Assembly: GCF_030145185.1 (NCBI RefSeq)
Contig: NZ_JAQYWB010000012.1
Span: forward strand, 37,411-101,410
Source of the DNA: Desulfoluna sp.
Lineage (GTDB): Bacteria > Desulfobacterota > Desulfobacteria > Desulfobacterales > Desulfolunaceae
Direction of reading: 5' to 3'
DNA: 64,000 bases
Shown here one piece after another: positions 26,451 through 35,149 of this stretch. Each line of letters begins with the position of its first letter. Position 1 is the stretch's first letter. The position numbers and the translations under genes were made by a program. Below the pieces are notes generated by a model. The model had not been told where the DNA came from. It saw nothing but the letters and a program-made list of their open reading frames with translations, and made no database searches.

Positions 26451-28019
26451 ATGGATAACGAACTGAACGAAATCTTTCACCAGGTCACCATCCGAATCTG
26501 CGGCAGCCTGGATATCGAAACCGCCATGGGCAATACCTTTGAATACCTGCTCAGGATCTTGCCGCTTGAAGGGTTGTATCTCTCTTATGAAGACACCTCA
26601 CCCCAGCCCAAGATCTCCTTTGCCATCGTCTCCCGCCAGGGAGTGACCTACAAGGCTTGGGATGCCTACATCTCCGATGCGGCAAGGGCCACCATGCGCG
26701 AACTCAAAACCCGCTACAACTCCGGAGAGGCCGTGCTCCTCAACAACCCCGACCTGCATCCCGAATTAAAGGAATTTTCACATCACATGCTTCCGGTATC
26801 GCACATAGCATCAAACCTCGGTATCAGCCTCACTTTGGACGGTGTAACCGTGGGAGCGCTCAATATCTGGGCCAAAAATCCCAATTGTTTCACCCGACGC
26901 CACGCCAGTATCCTGCGCATGCTTCGCGAACCCTTTGCCATCGCCATGGCCAACATCCGTCAACATCATGAGCTCTTGGAACTCAAAAATCGCGTAACGG
27001 ATGACAACCGTTACCTTTCGCAGGAGCTCATGGCCGTGGTGGGTGATCACATCATCGGTGAAAAAGGCGGACTGAACGAGGTCATGCAAAAGATTCATCA
27101 GGTCTCCCCCTTAGACACCCCCGTTCTAATCCTGGGAGAAACAGGGGCGGGAAAGGAGGTCATCGCCAACGCCATTCATAATCAATCCAACCGTCACAAG
27201 GGGCCGTTCATCAAGGTCAACTGCGGCGCCATTCCTGAAAATCTCATCGATACCGAACTGTTTGGTCATGAAAAAGGGGCCTTTACCGGAGCCGCAACCC
27301 TGAAACGAGGACGATTCGAACGGGCGCACAACGGCACGATTTTCCTTGATGAAATCGGTGAGTTGCCTTTGTCGGCCCAGGTGCGCCTGCTGCGGGTGCT
27401 GCAACAACATGAAATCGAACGGGTGGGAGGGACCCAGGTCATTCCTGTCCATATCCGGGTGATCGCCGCCACCCACCGTGACCTGTGGCAGATGGTTGAA
27501 GATGGGCTGTTCCGAAAAGACCTGATGTTCCGACTCAACGTCTTTCCCGTGGTCATTCCGCCATTGCGGCAGCGGCTGCAGGACATACCCGATCTGGTTG
27601 CACACTTTGTGAGCAAAAAAGCCACTGAAATGAAGCTGCAGACCCCACCACCCGTCGATACCGCCTGCGTTGCAAAGCTCTCACAGTACCGATGGCCGGG
27701 CAACATACGTGAACTTGAAAATGTGGTCGAGCGAGCCTTGATACGATCAATGGGGCGTCCCTCAGATCTTCCCTTAATCTTTGAACCGGTTTGTGATTGC
27801 GGAGCCGTGGCTCCGACAGCGGCTCCGGTACAGTCAGCCGAGCCCCTGGAACCGTTGGACCAGCATATGCGGAGCTACATTGAACGGGTGTTGTCCTTCA
27901 CCCAGGGAAAAATCCATGGCCCCAACGGAGCCGCGAGTATCCTGAGAATCAATAGCAGCACGCTTCGCACCCGCATGATTAAACTCGGAATCTCGTTTCG
28001 AAAGTCATCGCATTTCTGA
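26451..28019 (+). CDS. Sigma-54-dependent activator (GAF-AAA-HTH)
   Basis: A 522-residue bacterial enhancer-binding protein. Residues 1-170 are a GAF-like sensor; 200-440 form the AAA+ domain with Walker A GETGAGKE (229-236), the sigma-54 contact loop GAFTGA (276-281), Walker B TIFLDEIGEL (296-305) and the arginine-finger region FRKDLMFRLNV; 470-522 carry a Fis-type HTH (GAASILRINSSTLRTRM). It sits between the leftward transport operon and the rightward sulfatase gene, both behind sigma-54 promoters, so it very probably controls both. It would sense a small ligand through GAF. Confidence 0.93.
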   Translation: MDNELNEIFHQVTIRICGSLDIETAMGNTFEYLLRILPLEGLYLSYEDTSPQPKISFAIVSRQGVTYKAWDAYISDAARATMRELKTRYNSGEAVLLNNPDLHPELKEFSHHMLPVSHIASNLGISLTLDGVTVGALNIWAKNPNCFTRRHASILRMLREPFAIAMANIRQHHELLELKNRVTDDNRYLSQELMAVVGDHIIGEKGGLNEVMQKIHQVSPLDTPVLILGETGAGKEVIANAIHNQSNRHKGPFIKVNCGAIPENLIDTELFGHEKGAFTGAATLKRGRFERAHNGTIFLDEIGELPLSAQVRLLRVLQQHEIERVGGTQVIPVHIRVIAATHRDLWQMVEDGLFRKDLMFRLNVFPVVIPPLRQRLQDIPDLVAHFVSKKATEMKLQTPPPVDTACVAKLSQYRWPGNIRELENVVERALIRSMGRPSDLPLIFEPVCDCGAVAPTAAPVQSAEPLEPLDQHMRSYIERVLSFTQGKIHGPNGAASILRINSSTLRTRMIKLGISFRKSSHF

Positions 28020-28087
28020 TCGCCATTCGATTCGGCCCACCGAGGCTTGTCTTCGCTGACAGGCGCTGTACCATCCTTTCACGTTTG

Positions 28088-28141
28088 TCGCTGTATACTG
28101 CACTTTTGCGGAATACAGCGATTCCATCACTCTATTCCGCA
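28088..28141. promoter_or_regulatory. Overlapping inverted repeats, probable activator sites
   Basis: TCGCTGTAT (28088-28096) pairs with ATACAGCGA (28113-28121). Overlapping it, TGCGGAATA (28107-28115) pairs with TATTCCGCA (28133-28141). Both are perfect 9-bp arms. They lie 120-175 bp upstream of the sigma-54 promoter, the usual distance for an enhancer. Confidence 0.6.
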
Positions 28142-28213
28142 CTCTGCCCCTTCGCATCATCAAACTCAATCCAACAAAAAAAATGTCTTTGCTTTCATGG
28201 GTGACCTCATTTC

Positions 28214-28253
28214 ATAGGAGATCCAAACTGAGGGAGCTGTCTATATCTCCTAT
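28214..28253. promoter_or_regulatory. Inverted repeat next to sigma-54 promoter
   Basis: ATAGGAGAT (28214-28222) and ATCTCCTAT (28245-28253), a perfect 9-bp pair. It ends 10 bp before the -24 element, closer than most enhancers, so it could be an operator for another regulator. Confidence 0.5.
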
Positions 28254-28262
28254 ACTCCAGAG

Positions 28263-28279
28263 TTGGCACGATTCTCGCT
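28263..28279 (+). promoter_or_regulatory. Sigma-54 promoter of the sulfatase-like gene
   Basis: TTGGCACGATTCTCGCT matches the -24/-12 consensus with one mismatch in TTGC; GG and GC are 10 bp apart. The gene starts about 50 bp downstream, with AAGGAG before the ATG. Confidence 0.85.
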
Positions 28280-28327
28280 TTAAGTAAAAAAAGCCAGGAC
28301 AGGCCATCTTAACCAAGGAGAAACTTA

Positions 28328-29860
28328 ATGAAAAAAAACATTGTACTGATCATGCTTGACAGCCTCCAGTTCAACTATGTGGGTTGTTACGGCAATGAGT
28401 GGATCAAGACGCCCAACCTGGACAAGCTGGCCAGCGAAGGAACACTCTTCGAAAATGCTTATGCCGAAGGGCTGCCCACCGTTCCCGTCAGACGCGCCAT
28501 GTTGACCGGGCGTTTTACTCTACCCTTTAAAGGATGGGGGCCACTGGATAACGACGACACCACCATCGCCGACATCATGTGGGGCCGCGGTGTCCATACC
28601 GCCCTCATCTACGACAGCGCGCCTATGCGGCTTCCCAAGTACGGTTATTCCCGCGGATTCGACGATGTTATCTTCAGCCACGGTCATGAACTCGACCAGT
28701 ACTTCTATGCCAAGGACACGCTCTACCATCTTGATCCCGATGACTACATCGATAAAAATTGCATGACCGAACCGGATGGCTCACCCCGAACCGGGATTCC
28801 TGAGGTAACCATGAACGAGTTACCCGAGTACCTCAAGCTCCGCCAGAACTGGAAAAGCGACGATGACAGCTATGTCGGCGTTGTGGCCAGTAACACCTGC
28901 AACTGGCTGCACAAAGTGGACAAGACCAAGCCCTTTCTGCTCTGGGTCGACAGCTTCGATCCCCACGAACCTTGGGATCCACCATCAGTTTGGGAACCGG
29001 ACACAAAGTGCCCCTACGATCCGGACTACACGGGAAAAGACATGATCATTCCGCCCCTGGGAATGGCCGATTACTTCACCGAAGAGCAGCTGCACCACAT
29101 CCGTATGCTCTACGCCGAGAACGTCACTGTTTGCGACAAACACGTGGGTAAAATCCTTGACAAAATCAAGGAACTCGGACTCTGGGATGATACCCTGATT
29201 ATGGTGATGTCCGACCACGGTGAGCCCATGGGTCATGGCGAGCACGGCCACGGGATCATGCGAAAATGTCGTCCCTGGCCCTACGAGGAGTTGGTCCACG
29301 TTCCGATGATCGTTCGCTATCCGGGATACGGAGAAGGCAAACGAGTCAAAGGATTCGTTCAAACCTGCGACGTTGCCCCAACCATGATCGACTATCTGGC
29401 CATCAAGGAAGAGACATTGGAGTATGGCGCGCAGCAAATGACGGTCTGCAACCCGGACGAGATGCAGGGAATCAGCCTGCTTCCCATCATCCGTGGTGAA
29501 GCCGAGGGCCGCGATTTTGCTATTGCCGGATACTACGGATTCTCCTGGAGTATCATCACCCACGACTACAGCTACATCCACTGGATCGGACAAATGAAGG
29601 AGATCCTCACCGATGAAGCCTGCTTCAAATTTTCCGATATGGGCGGTATCGCCAAAGGAGAATTCACCAAAAGTCTGATGAAAGACGAGATGTGGACCTG
29701 CACGCCGAACAGCGAAGCAGAGATGCCCGAGGAGGATCAACTTTTCGATCGAAAGAGCGATCCCTTTCAGCTTAAAAACATCTTGAAAGAGAAACCAAGT
29801 ATCGGAAAAGAGCTGCTCAAACAATTGATGGACTACATGGCCGAACTTCGAACGACATAG
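28328..29860 (+). CDS. Sulfatase/alkaline-phosphatase superfamily hydrolase with Thr at nucleophile site
   Basis: A 510-residue sulfatase-fold enzyme without signal peptide, so cytoplasmic. D11 in VLIMLDSLQ, DPHEPW (H213) and SDHGE (D296, H297) are metal or substrate ligands. The active motif, normally CxPSR with a cysteine matured to formylglycine, reads T51-V-P-V-R55 in TVPVRRAMLTGR. DNA shows ACC, a real Thr codon. A Thr nucleophile would be like nucleotide pyrophosphatases or phosphonate monoesterases rather than formylglycine sulfatases. The second metal Asp of the usual DD is Ser12. It is expressed from a sigma-54 promoter and likely processes the compound imported by the divergent operon. 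Confidence 0.85.
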   Translation: MKKNIVLIMLDSLQFNYVGCYGNEWIKTPNLDKLASEGTLFENAYAEGLPTVPVRRAMLTGRFTLPFKGWGPLDNDDTTIADIMWGRGVHTALIYDSAPMRLPKYGYSRGFDDVIFSHGHELDQYFYAKDTLYHLDPDDYIDKNCMTEPDGSPRTGIPEVTMNELPEYLKLRQNWKSDDDSYVGVVASNTCNWLHKVDKTKPFLLWVDSFDPHEPWDPPSVWEPDTKCPYDPDYTGKDMIIPPLGMADYFTEEQLHHIRMLYAENVTVCDKHVGKILDKIKELGLWDDTLIMVMSDHGEPMGHGEHGHGIMRKCRPWPYEELVHVPMIVRYPGYGEGKRVKGFVQTCDVAPTMIDYLAIKEETLEYGAQQMTVCNPDEMQGISLLPIIRGEAEGRDFAIAGYYGFSWSIITHDYSYIHWIGQMKEILTDEACFKFSDMGGIAKGEFTKSLMKDEMWTCTPNSEAEMPEEDQLFDRKSDPFQLKNILKEKPSIGKELLKQLMDYMAELRTT

Positions 29861-29914
29861 CCCAATAGTCTTTTCGAACACCGGGAAACGCGTCGCAAAG
29901 CCGTATCCCCCAGA

Positions 29915-29951
29915 CGCAGGCGGGCAGAGGCAAAACCTCCGCCCGCCTGCG
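29915..29951. terminator. Strong hairpin after sulfatase-like gene
   Basis: CGCAGGCGGGCAGAGG, loop CAAAA, CCTCCGCCCGCCTGCG: a stem of about 16 bp with one mismatch. No U-run follows. It lies 55 bp after the gene and could terminate or protect the mRNA. A short ACGT tandem (GTACGTACGTACG) follows at 29959-29971. Confidence 0.6.
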
Positions 29952-30065
29952 GCGGCCGGTACGTACGTACGAAAAAGTTGGCCGTCGGGTAAAGCAACTG
30001 CCAACACCACAATATGGGGATTCAGTAAAAAAATGGCGTCCCTGAAATCAAATAGAGAAAAACAC

Positions 30066-31382
30066 ATGGCATATCAAATTGAAGAGCTCTCCTCCGTGGA
30101 GAGAAAAATAAGCGTGTCGGTTTCACCTCAGGAAGTAAACATTGCGGTTGATGCCCTTATAAAAACCTATCGTGGTAAAATTGAGGCAAAAGGTTTTCGG
30201 AAAGAAAAGGTCCCCGACAGCGTCATCGAGACCCAGCTCAAAGAGGAAATCTTTCAGAAGGCCGCTCAACAGATTTTCAGTATCCACGTGAAAGAGGCCC
30301 AGGAACTCTACGGAATAAGACCTCTGAACTCCATCCAAATTGAATCCGAAGGCCTCCTGGAACGTGATAAAGAGTTCAATTTTTCTTTCATCGCTGAAAT
30401 TATACCGCTCCTGGAGTTTGCGTCATACACCGGTGTTGAACTGGAACAACGCCAGCCCAAGGTCACAGAAGCCGATATCGATCATATAATTGAACGCATC
30501 AGGGACCGCTTCGCCCGCCTGGAAGAGATCACAGAAAATCGTTACCCCGCAGACGGCGACGTGGTGTCGGTTGATTTTTCGGCACTGGGAAAATTTAAGG
30601 GCACTTCAGGAACCACTTATTCGGATTTCCGGTTCGAACTGGGGACAGGGGAGCTGGTAAACGATTTCGAAACGTTGGTTAAATCTTTAAAACCAGGAGA
30701 AACAACGGTAGGCCCCGTTGCCTTTCCCACGGATTATTATCATCCAAAACTGGCCGGTCAAACCGTTGAAATGCAACTGATGCTCAAACATCTCAGCCGC
30801 AAAATTATTCCTGCAGTCGATGAATCGTTCACAAAAAAGGTGGCCAATGTGCCCACGGAAGAAGCGATGCGAGCAACGTTGCGGCAGCGTCACAAAGCAA
30901 AGTTAGAAGAGAGATTCACCGAAGAGGCAAAACACCGATTGTTGGATCTGCTGATGAAAGATATGGATCTTCCCATTGTCCCCACCTTGATGAATAGAAA
31001 TATCGAGGAAGTCCTGACAAACTACACTTCAAAAATGCAGCATATCGGACTGTCCATCACCGAGATCCAAGACCATACGGAAGAATGGAGAGAAAAATTT
31101 CTCCCTGCCGCAAAGGCTGCATCCAGAAAACAATTTTTTCTCCTTTCGATCGCACGAAAAGAAAAGTTGAAACTGGATATGGATACCATCAAAGAGGAAA
31201 TCAGGCGGTTGGCAAACCAAGCAGAAACCGATATCAATCAGTTCATGATAGAGGTCCAGCAATCCGGCTATATCTCCGTTATCAAACAAAAATTGATCAT
31301 GAATAAAACCATCGATTTTCTCTACAAAAAGGCCAACATAACCCTCGTTGACCAGCTCAGCACCTGCACCTTCGATGTTTAG
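30066..31382 (+). CDS. Trigger-factor-like chaperone
   Basis: A 438-residue trigger-factor homologue. It has an N-terminal ribosome-binding domain with the signature region GFRKEKVPDSVIETQ (canonical GFRxGKxP), an FKBP-like domain (about 150-245, GDVVSVDFSALGKFKG...), and a long helical C-terminal domain. It is isolated from clpP/clpX, the normal neighbours of tig, and differs from the consensus at the ribosome motif (EK for GK). It is therefore probably a paralogue serving the sulfatase-like enzyme or another client. Start at 30066; the ribosome site AGAGAAA is weak. Confidence 0.85.
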   Translation: MAYQIEELSSVERKISVSVSPQEVNIAVDALIKTYRGKIEAKGFRKEKVPDSVIETQLKEEIFQKAAQQIFSIHVKEAQELYGIRPLNSIQIESEGLLERDKEFNFSFIAEIIPLLEFASYTGVELEQRQPKVTEADIDHIIERIRDRFARLEEITENRYPADGDVVSVDFSALGKFKGTSGTTYSDFRFELGTGELVNDFETLVKSLKPGETTVGPVAFPTDYYHPKLAGQTVEMQLMLKHLSRKIIPAVDESFTKKVANVPTEEAMRATLRQRHKAKLEERFTEEAKHRLLDLLMKDMDLPIVPTLMNRNIEEVLTNYTSKMQHIGLSITEIQDHTEEWREKFLPAAKAASRKQFFLLSIARKEKLKLDMDTIKEEIRRLANQAETDINQFMIEVQQSGYISVIKQKLIMNKTIDFLYKKANITLVDQLSTCTFDV

Positions 31383-31520
31383 CCCGGATATTTCATGAAA
31401 AACCGCAATACGAAAGAATATACATCTTTATTACAAAGCGTTGTGGCGAAAAAATTAGATACTCTAAAAATACAAAGTGTCATTTTCGGTTTGCTGTTTA
31501 ATTTTCTCACCCTTCGGGCT
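31383..31520. mobile_element. MITE fragment (left part)
   Basis: CCCGGATATTTCATGA preceded by TA-G, then the internal MITE sequence up to TTTCTCACCCTTCGGGC. The right half is missing. It begins right after the trigger-factor stop codon (31380-31382, whose TAG supplies the flanking TA) and ends at the stop of the next, convergent gene. Confidence 0.7.
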
Positions 31521-31854
31521 AAGCTTTGTTTTGCGCTTCAAGCAATTCATTTTTCTGTTTTTCCAACGCTGCCAGCTTTCTCTTAAGGCTGTTTATTTCC
31601 GTTGTTATTTTTTTCAACGCATGTTTTAGCCGTTGTTTTTCCAGGTCATTGGAGCCATGCAGCTCTTCGGCTAATAATTTAACTTCAATCCGAAGCAACC
31701 TGAAATAGGGGGTCCCATGGGCATAATTTTGCCGGAACTGCATTTTTCCGGCTCTCATTGCCTCTATGATCTCATCTTCCCGAAGGCCAAATTCTTTACA
31801 TGCATTTTTATGACTTAAGGTCGCCCCTTTTTTTGCCCACTGTGATTCTGTCAC
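31519..31854 (-). CDS. Small coiled-coil protein, unknown function
   Basis: A 111-residue protein. Residues 1-55 look globular (SHKNACKEFGLREDEIIEAMRAGKM, possibly a MerR-like helix-turn), and 65-111 are a charged coiled coil (LKKITTEINSLKRKLAALEKQ). GTG start at 31854 with AAGGATGAG. Its stop lies at the edge of a MITE fragment, so the C-terminus may have been trimmed. Not assigned to a family. Confidence 0.55.
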   Translation of the reverse strand: MTESQWAKKGATLSHKNACKEFGLREDEIIEAMRAGKMQFRQNYAHGTPYFRLLRIEVKLLAEELHGSNDLEKQRLKHALKKITTEINSLKRKLAALEKQKNELLEAQNKA

Positions 31855-31969
31855 GTCCCACTCATCCTTTTAAAACTCCGTTCCTGTTTACCGATTAAAG
31901 AACAAAGGTTAAATGCCATAGCGATAATTGCCCCCGGCAGAGCCGCCGGCATAAGCTGAATAATAACGT

Positions 31970-32080
31970 TCCCTGTTCCCTACTCACTATTCCCTATTCA
32001 CCACTCACTATTCACCACTCACCACTCACCACTCACCACTCACCACTCACCACTCACTCCTGACCACTCACTTCTCGCCA
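31970..32080. repeat. ACTCACC / TATTCACC simple-sequence tract
   Basis: Over 100 bp of ACTCACC, ATTCACTATTCACC and related words, with seven near-perfect CACCACT units at 32012-32060. It abuts the stop codon of the isochorismatase-like gene. Related ATTCAC words occur at 15055-15090, 50400-50440 and 53770-53785. Confidence 0.75.
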
Positions 32081-32081
32081 T

Positions 32082-32645
32082 TCACCGCAAAAACACATCC
32101 GTCTCCACACACGTCACCCCGATATTTTGAATATCAAGGATATTGGCCTGGGCAATCTCCGGTGTCTGGGCCGAGGCGGCATCGGTCACCAGCACCCCCT
32201 CGTACCCCAGGGCAACGGCATCAAAAAGGGTGGCTCTCACGCAATTGGGGTACTGGGTCCCACACACCACCAGCCGAGTGATCCCCAACCTGCGCAGCAT
32301 AAAATCGAGCTCCGTGTTCATAAACCCGCTGTACCTGTTCTTCACCAGCCGATATTCACCTGGCAGCGGCTTCAAGACCGCAACGATCTCGCAGCCCGTT
32401 GTGCCGGGGACGACAAAACCGCCCGTCTTCCGGAAAAAATCCTGCCGGTTGGCCTCCACATCGCTGCCGTCCTCCCGATACTCCCGCACCACATGAAAGA
32501 CCGGGGCCTTGGCCTGTCTGAATCGGTTTAATACCTTCGTGATTCTCGGCACGGTCTCCAGCGCCCCGTCCACACAGACCGGGGCCCCGGGGAGCACAAA
32601 ATCGTTCTGCATGTCGATGATAAGCAATGCCGTATGACTCCACAT
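32082..32645 (-). CDS. Isochorismatase-like cysteine hydrolase
   Basis: A 187-residue protein with the triad of the family: D11 in LLIIDMQNDF, K102 in LVKNRYSGF and C135 in QYPNCVRATLFDA. The latter includes the usual cis-peptide region before the cysteine. Members hydrolyse nicotinamide, N-carbamoyl or ureido compounds; the substrate is not readable here. The ATG at 32645 follows AAAGGAGAG. The frame upstream continues into a small GCCTCC/GGAGGC hairpin and is ignored. Confidence 0.88.
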   Translation of the reverse strand: MWSHTALLIIDMQNDFVLPGAPVCVDGALETVPRITKVLNRFRQAKAPVFHVVREYREDGSDVEANRQDFFRKTGGFVVPGTTGCEIVAVLKPLPGEYRLVKNRYSGFMNTELDFMLRRLGITRLVVCGTQYPNCVRATLFDAVALGYEGVLVTDAASAQTPEIAQANILDIQNIGVTCVETDVFLR

Positions 32646-33101
32646 GGTCTCTCCTTTATAATGATCCTGCGTCACGGTGCCATTCAAACGAGGCCTCCTT
32701 GCCACCGGAGGCTGTTATTTATGAGCTGAATCGTTACAAAAAATCTATTAAAAAAATCATGGGGGTGCGAATAAAGAAAATACCGGTTGCTCACCTTTGA
32801 AAACTTTATTAGTAACGATGCAGCTCAACATGATCGCAAAAAAGCCTGCGGCGGTCCTCAAAAGCTGACTGCAAATGCATTCTGACCCCTGCCAGGGCAT
32901 ATCTTACGGATGCGGGTTGAGTGACCATCCGCCCATGCAGGCGAAGACGACAACCTCAGGGCGCCTCCTTACTGTCTTTGGATGGAAAATTATCCGAGGT
33001 GTATACTGAGGCACTGTCAGTTAAACATTTTTCAAAAAATTCGGAAAAAGTCTGGCTACTGACACGACCAACGGAGGCATGGACAGGATCGATGGACTTT
33101 T
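32646..33101. other. 456-bp intergenic stretch
   Basis: Contains a GCCTCC/GGAGGC hairpin (32693-32712) that is a relic of the CCTCCGGCGGC repeat family. Beyond that I see no gene, repeat or clear promoter. Confidence 0.5.
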
Positions 33102-34154
33102 GTGGATAAACAATTAGATTTGCTGTGGCACCTGCTGGACGGGCTCAAGTCGTTAGCGGCGACCCCGAACTATCACGCCCTCTTCAAGGATACCTGTACC
33201 CTCTTTGTCAACGCCGGGCCCTGGGAGCTCCTGGGGCTGTTTCTCCTCTCCTCCCTGCTCATGGTCTGGCGACTCAATGCGATTGAACAAAAGGGATTTG
33301 AAGGCACCGTCATCGGCACGCTGGTGATGCCCTACTGCTCCGGCTTTGCCAACCTCGCCTTCGCCTACGTCATGGGGACCTCCGGGGGGGATGCCGCCAT
33401 GGTGCTTGAGAACTGCATCGTGAACAACGTGACGAACCTGACGATTCTCCTTGGCATTCCCGCGCTCCTCTGGGGGCTGACCCTCTCCGGAAACAAGGAG
33501 GACCGATCCGAAGAGAAGCTGGACTACCTCTCACTCCTTCTCACCCTGATCGCCATGATCTTTTTCACGGCAGTGACCTGGGCCCTTGCCCGTGATCACG
33601 TCCTGGACCAGGGGGATGGCCTGGTGCTCATCGGACTCTTCCTGTTCTGGCAGGTCTTTCAAATTTTCGATCTAATGAAATCCAACGTTCGGAAGGAAAG
33701 GGCCATCAACCCATGGATTCTCGTGGACCTCATCCTGGTGGGCGGAGCCGCCTGGGGAACGTATTACAGCATCGAAGGGCTGGTGGCATGGGTCTCCAGC
33801 GGGGGAGGCGGGGGGATTATCTCTTATAAGCAGATTGGAATCCTCAGCGGCCTCCTCATGGTGGTCCCCAACGGAATCCTTGCCTTCTATTACGCGGCCG
33901 TGGATCGGTCGGATATCGCCTACTCCTCCCAGATCGGAGATGGCCATATCTGTATTCCCATGTGCATCGGCATCTATGCCGTCTTTTCCCCCATCAAGAT
34001 CCCCGCCTCCTTCGAGGCCGGGGTCATCACCATCATGGCGGCCGGCACCGCACACCTCGTGTTTGTCGGCGTCTTCAAACGCCTGCCCCGCGCTGCGGGC
34101 GCACTGCTTGCCGCCAGCTACGGTTTCTTTATCTACAAAGGGATCTTAGGATGA
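33102..34154 (+). CDS. Divergent sodium/calcium exchanger-like membrane protein
   Basis: A 350-residue protein of about 10 hydrophobic helices arranged as two halves around a polar loop (NKEDRSEEK). Each half has a polar helix resembling the alpha repeats of CaCA exchangers: GFANLAFAYVMGTSGGDAAMVLENCIVNNVTN and SDIAYSSQIGDGHICIP (quoted as regions). The acidic residues that bind cations in the family are in these segments. The GTG at 33102 is the likely start. It may be a cation/proton or cation/sodium antiporter; assignment is by architecture. Confidence 0.65.
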   Translation: MDKQLDLLWHLLDGLKSLAATPNYHALFKDTCTLFVNAGPWELLGLFLLSSLLMVWRLNAIEQKGFEGTVIGTLVMPYCSGFANLAFAYVMGTSGGDAAMVLENCIVNNVTNLTILLGIPALLWGLTLSGNKEDRSEEKLDYLSLLLTLIAMIFFTAVTWALARDHVLDQGDGLVLIGLFLFWQVFQIFDLMKSNVRKERAINPWILVDLILVGGAAWGTYYSIEGLVAWVSSGGGGGIISYKQIGILSGLLMVVPNGILAFYYAAVDRSDIAYSSQIGDGHICIPMCIGIYAVFSPIKIPASFEAGVITIMAAGTAHLVFVGVFKRLPRAAGALLAASYGFFIYKGILG

Positions 34155-34179
34155 AGGACTGTGAAAAAAAGGCACAAAA

Positions 34180-34275
34180 AACGATGCCTCCGGCGGCGAG
34201 GTGTGCCACCTCGAAAGCAGGTTGCGAATGCCCTCACCCTTCGTGCCTAAGGGTGATCACATTCGCTGATGGCGT
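34180..34275. repeat. CCTCCGGCGGCGAGGTG repeat with long tail
   Basis: A fuller copy of this family: the inverted GGCGAGGTGTGCCACCTC core, then GAAAGCAGGTTGCGAATGCC, CACCCTTCGTGC and GATCACATTCGCTGATGGC. The same 90 bp recurs at 35150-35245. Confidence 0.7.
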
Positions 34276-34394
34276 AATCCGTGGTCTGGGTTGCCATCGG
34301 GGAAAAAACTATTTGGCATCCAGCGGCTTTTTACTTTGTAGCTATTCAGCGTCTGTGAAATATCTGGGCTATAGTGGCAAAGTGTAAAAAAAGG

Positions 34395-34625
34395 AAACAC
34401 GCGTACCCTGTATGTGAGGCGTTTCCGACGGTGTGGGGGGTATAAGGTAGGGTGCGCTTGCGCACCGCCGTAGAATCGCAACGGTCATGAAAGCCGATAT
34501 ACGGATCCCCTCACGCAGCATAGAAATGGCAAGAGGAGTTGGTTTCCCAAACAAATGGTGCGCAAGCACACCAGGGTATCGCATGACGGAATGTTTTCGT
34601 TATTCTATCAGTCGGAGGGGAATTA
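34395..34625. repeat. GGTGCGCAAGC repeat block, inverted relative to 40.4 and 45.1 kb
   Basis: About 230 bp with two GGTGCGC/GCGCACC palindromes and the intervening GAAAGCCGATATACGGATCC and GGTTTCCCAAACAAATGG segments. It matches, in reverse orientation, parts of the direct repeats at 40390-40600 and 45058-45240. Confidence 0.65.
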
Positions 34626-34698
34626 GGCTGAATAGTTACCAAATGCATAACCTTTTATTGAATGAAGCTAAACACGATTTCTTATAACGAGGTAAACA

Positions 34699-35040
34699 AT
34701 GCCCAACACTTTCGATTCACCCAGAGAACAAAACCTCAGCCTCTACATTGTTTCATTATTAATCGCCCATATCATATCCGGTGTTTTTCAAACGCCGCCC
34801 CAAATCATTGAGTCTGGTTTAACTCAAGGGCTCTCAAAGCTGAGTATATGCATTGGATACTCTTTTGGAATTTTTGCTTTATTTGCAATTGTTTCATCAG
34901 TACTGTATTTGACCGTTGTGTTTTTCGTTAAATTCAAACATAAAACATTTTATTTCAAAAAAGAATTATGCAAAACGTTACTGATTACACTTGCCTTAAA
35001 TTTTTTAGTTGGTTTTATAATTGTGCCAAAAATCTTATGA
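34699..35040 (+). CDS. Small AT-rich membrane protein, unknown
   Basis: A 113-residue protein with three hydrophobic segments (SLYIVSLLIAHIISGVF, FGIFALFAIVSSVLYLTVVF, LLITLALNFLVGFII). It has a good GAGGT site before the ATG. Base composition is clearly more AT-rich than neighbouring genes, and repeats flank both sides, which suggests recent arrival. No family recognised. Confidence 0.55.
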   Translation: MPNTFDSPREQNLSLYIVSLLIAHIISGVFQTPPQIIESGLTQGLSKLSICIGYSFGIFALFAIVSSVLYLTVVFFVKFKHKTFYFKKELCKTLLITLALNFLVGFIIVPKIL

Positions 35041-35149
35041 TTTCATCCCAATTTGGCCCACCGGTGACAAACGGGCGAGTGAGTTTTCTAAAAAACACAC
35101 AATACCGTCAAACGACACCTTCTATCATTAAAATGGGTAGAAAAAACAG

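Noticed and set aside
28985..30067. 360-residue minus-strand frame antisense to the sulfatase-like gene
   Set aside because: It is a shadow of a gene with clear family motifs and promoter.
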